From positions 63,901,787-63,965,786 of the forward strand of contig OX421962.1 in the NCBI GenBank assembly GCA_949128115.1: a stretch of DNA of 64,000 nt, read 5' to 3'. How positions within the stretch are numbered: position 1 is the first letter of the stretch; each line of letters opens with the position of its first letter. Source of the stretch: Anaspis maculata (Eukaryota; Arthropoda; Insecta; Coleoptera; Scraptiidae). This document shows, piece by piece, positions 60,182-64,000 of this stretch. The position numbers were made by a program, and so were the translations under genes. Under the pieces are notes generated by a model that was not told the origin of the DNA, ran no database searches, and saw only the letters and a program-made list of their open reading frames with translations.

Positions 60182-60540
60182 ACACTGTAAGAAAAATCTG
60201 TGGTAATTTTTCCATACGTGTATTGGAAGTCGTTAACCCATACAAGCTTGAAATATTACCACATGTCGATATGGGGAAAACGTCATAATGTGTATTGGAA
60301 TTTTCATTTACCGAGTTACTATTTCTCCATACTTTGATTGCGGGAAAACGCCTTACGTCAATCGTAATTTTCATCCAACAGGTTGATATTTTTCCCATGC
60401 CCAAGTATGGGAAAAATAGATTTTACCCAATGTGTTGATTGTAATTTTCGTGAACTGAAGTATGGAACACTTCCCATACATAAGAATAGGAAAAATGCAA
60501 TTTCTCGTATTTAGTCCATACGTGGGTTTCTGATGCGACT
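60182..60540. repeat. MITE-like block beginning TA|CACTGTAAGAAA
   Basis: It contains repeated TCCATAC and ATGGGAAAAA words and shares its terminus with 43081-43239 in opposite orientation. The other end is not visible. Confidence 0.45.
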
Positions 60541-60598
60541 AAAAAAGTTGTTGTCGGGAATCGGTTTTATTATATTTCTTTCGTCAAAAAGAAACTCC

Positions 60599-60725
60599 CT
60601 CAAGAAAAGAATGTACTAGCATTGCTATCAAGTTTCGAAAATTTACAAAATTGTTTGCAAATTTTCAATTTTGATTTTTGAAAATTCAAAAACTCGATAG
60701 CATCGACAATGCATCTTTCCTCAAG
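60599..60725. repeat. Small inverted repeat
   Basis: GCATTGCTATCAAGTTT on the left pairs with AAACTCGATAGCATCGACAA on the right, and CTCAAGAAAAGAATG with CATCTTTCCTCAAG. The middle is AT-rich. Confidence 0.65.
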
Positions 60726-60794
60726 AAAGTCGTATGCCAAATTTGAACATTTTAAGTAGATAATTTTTGGGCGTGCAACGGTGGTGGGGGGGAC

Positions 60795-61165
60795 AACCTT
60801 GACAGGTCATTGACCCCTGACCTTGACCTCGAATTTGACCTTGACCTTGGATTTGACCTTGACCTCGAATTTGACCTTGACCTTGAATTTGACCTTGACC
60901 TTGAATTTGACCTTGACCTCGAATTTGACCTTGACCTTGAATTTGACCTTGACCTCGAATTTGACCTTGACCTTGAATTTGACCTTGACCTTGAATTTGA
61001 CCTTGACCTCGAATTTGACCTTGACCTTGAATTTGACCTTGACCTTGAAAGGTCATTGACCCCTGACCTTGACCTTGAAAGGTCATTGACCCCTGACCTT
61101 GACCTTGAAAGGTCATCGACCCTTGACCTTGACCTTGACCTTGACTTCGACCTTGACCTTGGTCC
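60795..61165 (+). repeat. GACCTTGACCTTGAATTT minisatellite with nuclear-receptor sites
   Basis: About 18-bp units of GACCTTGACCTTGAATTT (variant GACCTCGAATTT) fill 60826-61046 and are followed by about 30-bp units with GAAAGGTCATTGACCCCT. The plus-strand word TGACCTTGA is the complement of TCAAGGTCA, the monomer site of FTZ-F1/ERR-type receptors. AGGTCATTGACCC at 60804-60816, 61050-61062 and 61080-61092 fits the ecdysone-response consensus RGGTCANTGACCY, and 61110-61122 is a one-base variant. Low-complexity D-L-E-F frames through it are not genes. Confidence 0.9.
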
Positions 61166-61290
61166 GCGTCCTAACCTTGGTCTGTTCCTTAACCCCGCCA
61201 GTTATCAACCTTCAACATTAAAAACAAAGTCGTTAAAAGAAAACACGTCTGGCGCGATGTAAATTCCTTTGTTCCTTTGTGGTGCGACAA

Positions 61291-61331
61291 TATATAAGAG
61301 CCCGCTCGGTTGGAGAAGACAACATTCATTC
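61291..61331 (+). promoter_or_regulatory. Candidate core promoter: TATA box and initiator
   Basis: TATATAAGAG at 61291-61300 is followed by CATTCATTCG, whose TCATTC at 61326-61331 resembles an arthropod initiator. The spacing of 35-37 bases to the A is slightly long. It lies between the nuclear-receptor-site array and the first ATG of the element at 61385. Confidence 0.55.
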
Positions 61332-61384
61332 GCAACATACCCAAGTGTTAGTTGTTATTGTGCCGTGCATCCTTCGAACGAAAA

Positions 61385-61993
61385 ATGTCTCTGTGTAATG
61401 AAACCGACGGACCAGGACAGAATAGGGTAAAAATATTAAGTCATTTTATTTTTCCTTCACCCCTCAATAACCCCGAAACTTCACTTTTGCAACAGTTCCT
61501 TAATCAAAATTTAGTCGATCTAACGGCTGACAACATAACGGATGATGAGGTGATTGATTTGGTATCGCAATCAACTACTGACCAACCGACAAATACGAAC
61601 TATGAGGATATTTCGCAAGAAAACGAACAACCATCACTAACTCATTCGTTTCAGCTGTTAGAACCAATCGCAATCGATTTTTATGAAATGTTGCTAAATG
61701 AGGTAGAGGATGTGCAATTACCATCATTATCGCAGTTTAGTACACTTTTTTCGGAAGTATCACAGACTGATGATGCACTTTTTTCGGAAGTATCACAGAC
61801 TGATGATGCACTTCTTCAAGCTGCAGAGATGCATGAGAGAAAAGTGGAAAAAATTTGTGTTATTTCAAAATCAAAAGCGCAAAATGTAAGAAAAGTGAAA
61901 GAGTTGAGAAAGCAAATCAAAATTTTAGAAAAAGAGATAATTTCGCAAAATTATGAAGTTATAAAATTGAGAAAAGACCTAAACAAGACATGA
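61385..61993 (+). CDS. Acidic, coiled-coil protein of a Polinton-like element (unknown function)
   Basis: The ATG at 61385 has a good context (AAAAATG) and opens 202 codons starting MSLCNETDGPGQ. The middle is acidic and carries an exact tandem duplication, LFSEVSQTDDA twice (about residues 121-142). The last 50 residues are basic with a heptad pattern, VRKVKELRKQIKILEKEII, predicting a short coiled coil for dimerisation. The stop codon overlaps the next start as ATGA at 61990-61993. An acidic region plus basic zipper-like end could mean a regulatory DNA-binding factor, but no family is recognised. A possible 116-base phase-0 intron (GTAAGA at 61886 to CAG at 62001) could instead fuse its first 167 residues to the downstream protein. 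Confidence 0.65.
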   Translation: MSLCNETDGPGQNRVKILSHFIFPSPLNNPETSLLQQFLNQNLVDLTADNITDDEVIDLVSQSTTDQPTNTNYEDISQENEQPSLTHSFQLLEPIAIDFYEMLLNEVEDVQLPSLSQFSTLFSEVSQTDDALFSEVSQTDDALLQAAEMHERKVEKICVISKSKAQNVRKVKELRKQIKILEKEIISQNYEVIKLRKDLNKT

Positions 61994-64000
61994 CATTCCA
62001 GACCGACCTTACTGACAACACACCAAGACATCGGTGCACTCAATGTCTAAAAACATTCGCACAGAAATCGCATTTGAAACGTCATATGCAGCAAAGTTGC
62101 AAGAATTTGAAACGCCACATGGAGGAAAGCAGCGGTAATTCTAATAAGCGAGCTCGCATGGCAGGTAAGAAAATAATTGCTCCCTTGTGAGTATTATGAA
62201 GTGATGTAATTATTATTTTTCCAGAGGCACGTTATTGCGAATCATGCAAGTGTAACGTTGTCGACTTCCACACACACCAAAATTCAACCACGCATAAAAA
62301 CAATTGCTGCACGCCGTTGGGAGATAATGTGCAACTCATTAAAACTGCTTTCAAATGCCGTATTGTCACATATAGATTGACATCCCCTAATCAACACCTA
62401 ATTTTACGAGAGTTTATGGATGATGTGTGGACCTCATTTAGGCAGTTGATTCAAGAACAGCTCGAGAAAGTGACAGCTGTCAAGGTCAATACCGAGCTTT
62501 TCGGTGATTACATCTTACAATCAAAAGATGTCACCGACTTGAAATCCTTTCGAACAAAAAACATCGTAATAACTCAATCAACTGACCTGAAACAGTATTA
62601 CGAGAGATTGATAGAATGCCTAGATGAAAAATTATCAGAATTTTTGGAGCGGGATAGTGGTAAGTTCACAAAAAAAACAAAACCAAACAATAGGTTACAC
62701 CTTTTGATTTTGCAGGTTGGAGTTTGCAAAACATTGCATATCTGGAAGTGAACATAAACAAGTTCAGTCCACTCCGAGGTTCCTCTTTCATCGATTTGCC
62801 ATCGGACATAAAAAAGAAGCAAGCTGTTGTGAATGTGAGAAATGCGGACCAGTATTGCTTCCTTTGGAGCATCATGTCCGCACTAGTCACCCCGAAAGGC
62901 AATCCAACAGGTACGAATGCATACCCACATTTTTCTGCCTTCTTCAACTTGGAGGGATTTGAATTCCCCATGAAACTCCCCAACATTCCGAAATTTGAAA
63001 CCAAACACAATCTCTCAGTCAACGTCTATGGTTTAGAAAAAGTTTTTAGTGATGGTAAAACCAAGTATGAGATTGTGGGTCCTTTGCATTATACTGAATG
63101 TAAGCGACTTGTGCATGTGAATCTTTTGCTTATCAATGATGATTGGGGTAACCAGCATTATACATGGATTAAAAACTTTTCGGCGCTTGTATCCACTCAG
63201 ATATCTAACCATCATGGTACAAAGCATTTCTGTGACGGCTGTATCCAATACTTTGATAACTCTGATAAATTGAGAGCACATGTGACGCATGATTGTGAAC
63301 ATATTTGTGTACAGTTGCCAACTTCTGATCTAAAAACTAATAAATTTGGTGAAAATATTCCTGAGAATATTGTAAAGTATGAAAATTTTGAAAAACAGTT
63401 AGTTGTACCTTTTACAATTTATGCCGACTTTGAATCGTATCTCAAGCCGATCCATACTGTCCATCCAAGCACACAAAAGTCTTACTCTGTTGATGTTCAG
63501 GAACACGTTCCATATTCCTTCGCATATTATATCAAATGTTCTTTTGATGACACATTGTCAAAATTTGAAATATATCGTGGTCCAAATTGTCCACGAGTAT
63601 TTATAGAAAAATTGGAAGCGGATGTTACTAGAATTTATCATAATCATTTAAAACATGTCAAACCTATGGTTATTACACCAGTACAAGAGCAAGAATTTCA
63701 AAATTCAACAACATGCCACATATGTGGAAAAGTGTTTAGTCAAAACGAGGTTAAAACAAGAGATCACTGCCACCTTAGTGGTAGTTATCGAGGGGCAGCA
63801 CATATGGTTTGCAATGTAAACTACAAAATTCCTAGGTTCATACCTGTATTCTTTCATAATCTCAGTGGGTATGACAGTCATTTATTCATCAAAACGCTAT
63901 GTCTCGATGAAGAAAAAGGTGACGTGATCCCTACAAATACTGAAAAGTATATCAGTTTCTCGAAAAATATCTTAGTCGATCATATCGAAAACAAAGACGT
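61990..64000 (+). CDS. Polinton/Maverick-type family-B DNA polymerase with N-terminal zinc fingers, three exons, 3' end outside window
   Basis: Exons 61990-62164, 62225-62659 and 62716-64000 join in phase 1 across two introns of 60 and 56 bases (GTAAGA...TTTTTCCAG and GTAAGT...TTTTGCAG), giving about 631 residues with no stop. A C2HC finger lies near residues 16-37, and YCESCKCNV...H..S..HKNN (62-84) is U1-finger-like. The second splice creates SGWSLQNI and LEVNINKFSPLRGSSFIDLP near 203-230, and NVRNADQYCFLWSIMSAL (about 242-259) follows. A third finger is at 376-397. The exonuclease I site is YADFESYL (Asp441, Glu443). An endonuclease-VII-like zinc site has CHIC at 537-540, RDHCH at 552-556 and CN at 569-570. 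The exonuclease II site is HNLSGYD (Asn585, Asp590). This order is that of protein-primed PolB in Polintons and related adintovirus-like elements. The polymerase palm lies beyond the window. All motifs are intact. Confidence 0.88.
62165..62224 (+). other. Short intron 1 of the polymerase gene
   Basis: GGCAG|GTAAGA to TATTATTTTTCCAG|AG, 60 bases, phase 1, with an in-frame stop (TGA at 62188-62190) if unspliced. Removing it joins the first finger region to the second in frame. Confidence 0.75.
62660..62715 (+). other. Short intron 2 of the polymerase gene
   Basis: GATAGTG|GTAAGT to GATTTTGCAG|GT, 56 bases, phase 1. Removal rebuilds a Gly-Trp motif conserved in this polymerase family; unspliced, the frame stops at 62751. 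Confidence 0.82.

Noticed and set aside
60721..61262. Long open frames on both strands (131 and 150 codons) through the GACCTT array
   Set aside because: They are products of an 18-bp repeat whose unit is a multiple of three, so all frames stay open; the translations are pure D-L-E-F or G-Q repeats with no independent support.

Overview
This window is nuclear DNA from an arthropod, most likely an insect. The best anchor is an innexin (invertebrate gap-junction) gene split by GT-AG introns. The rest is AT-rich, gene-poor DNA packed with non-LTR retrotransposons, hAT, Tc1/mariner and Harbinger-type remnants, tRNA-derived SINEs, satellites and many long inverted repeats. I cannot name the order or species.

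The host gene is a shaking-B (shakB)-type innexin on the + strand. Two 3' coding exons are visible (24493-24712 and 33433-33971), separated by an 8.7-kb intron. That intron carries a sense reverse-transcriptase fragment, two palindromic elements and an antisense LINE. The 5' exons were not found, so bases 1-24492 would be upstream intron. The stop codon is followed by candidate poly(A) signals near 34188 and 34365. From about 34.4 kb to 60.7 kb I see no convincing host gene, only repeats.

The dominant structural theme is foldback DNA. At least fifteen inverted repeats of about 0.1 to 2.4 kb occur, from several unrelated families. Two families occur twice in the window as complete or nearly complete palindromes (14212-16450 with 37937-39595; 29401-31117 with 59127-60181), so the palindrome itself appears to be the mobile unit. 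Other notable pieces are a pair of degenerate hammerhead-ribozyme motifs (23156-23364), a roughly 5.3-kb element with inverted ends that holds a 1.5-kb minisatellite and a GC-rich exon-like island (44720-50011), and a composite satellite present in two orientations (41476-42099 and 53655-54425).

The right end (60.8-64.0 kb) is the start of a Polinton/Maverick-like element. A minisatellite made of nuclear-receptor half-sites, including three perfect matches to the ecdysone-response consensus, lies upstream of a TATA box. Next comes a 203-residue acidic and coiled-coil protein, then an overlapping reading frame that, after two short introns, encodes zinc fingers fused to a family-B DNA polymerase. 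The polymerase runs off the window within its exonuclease domain.
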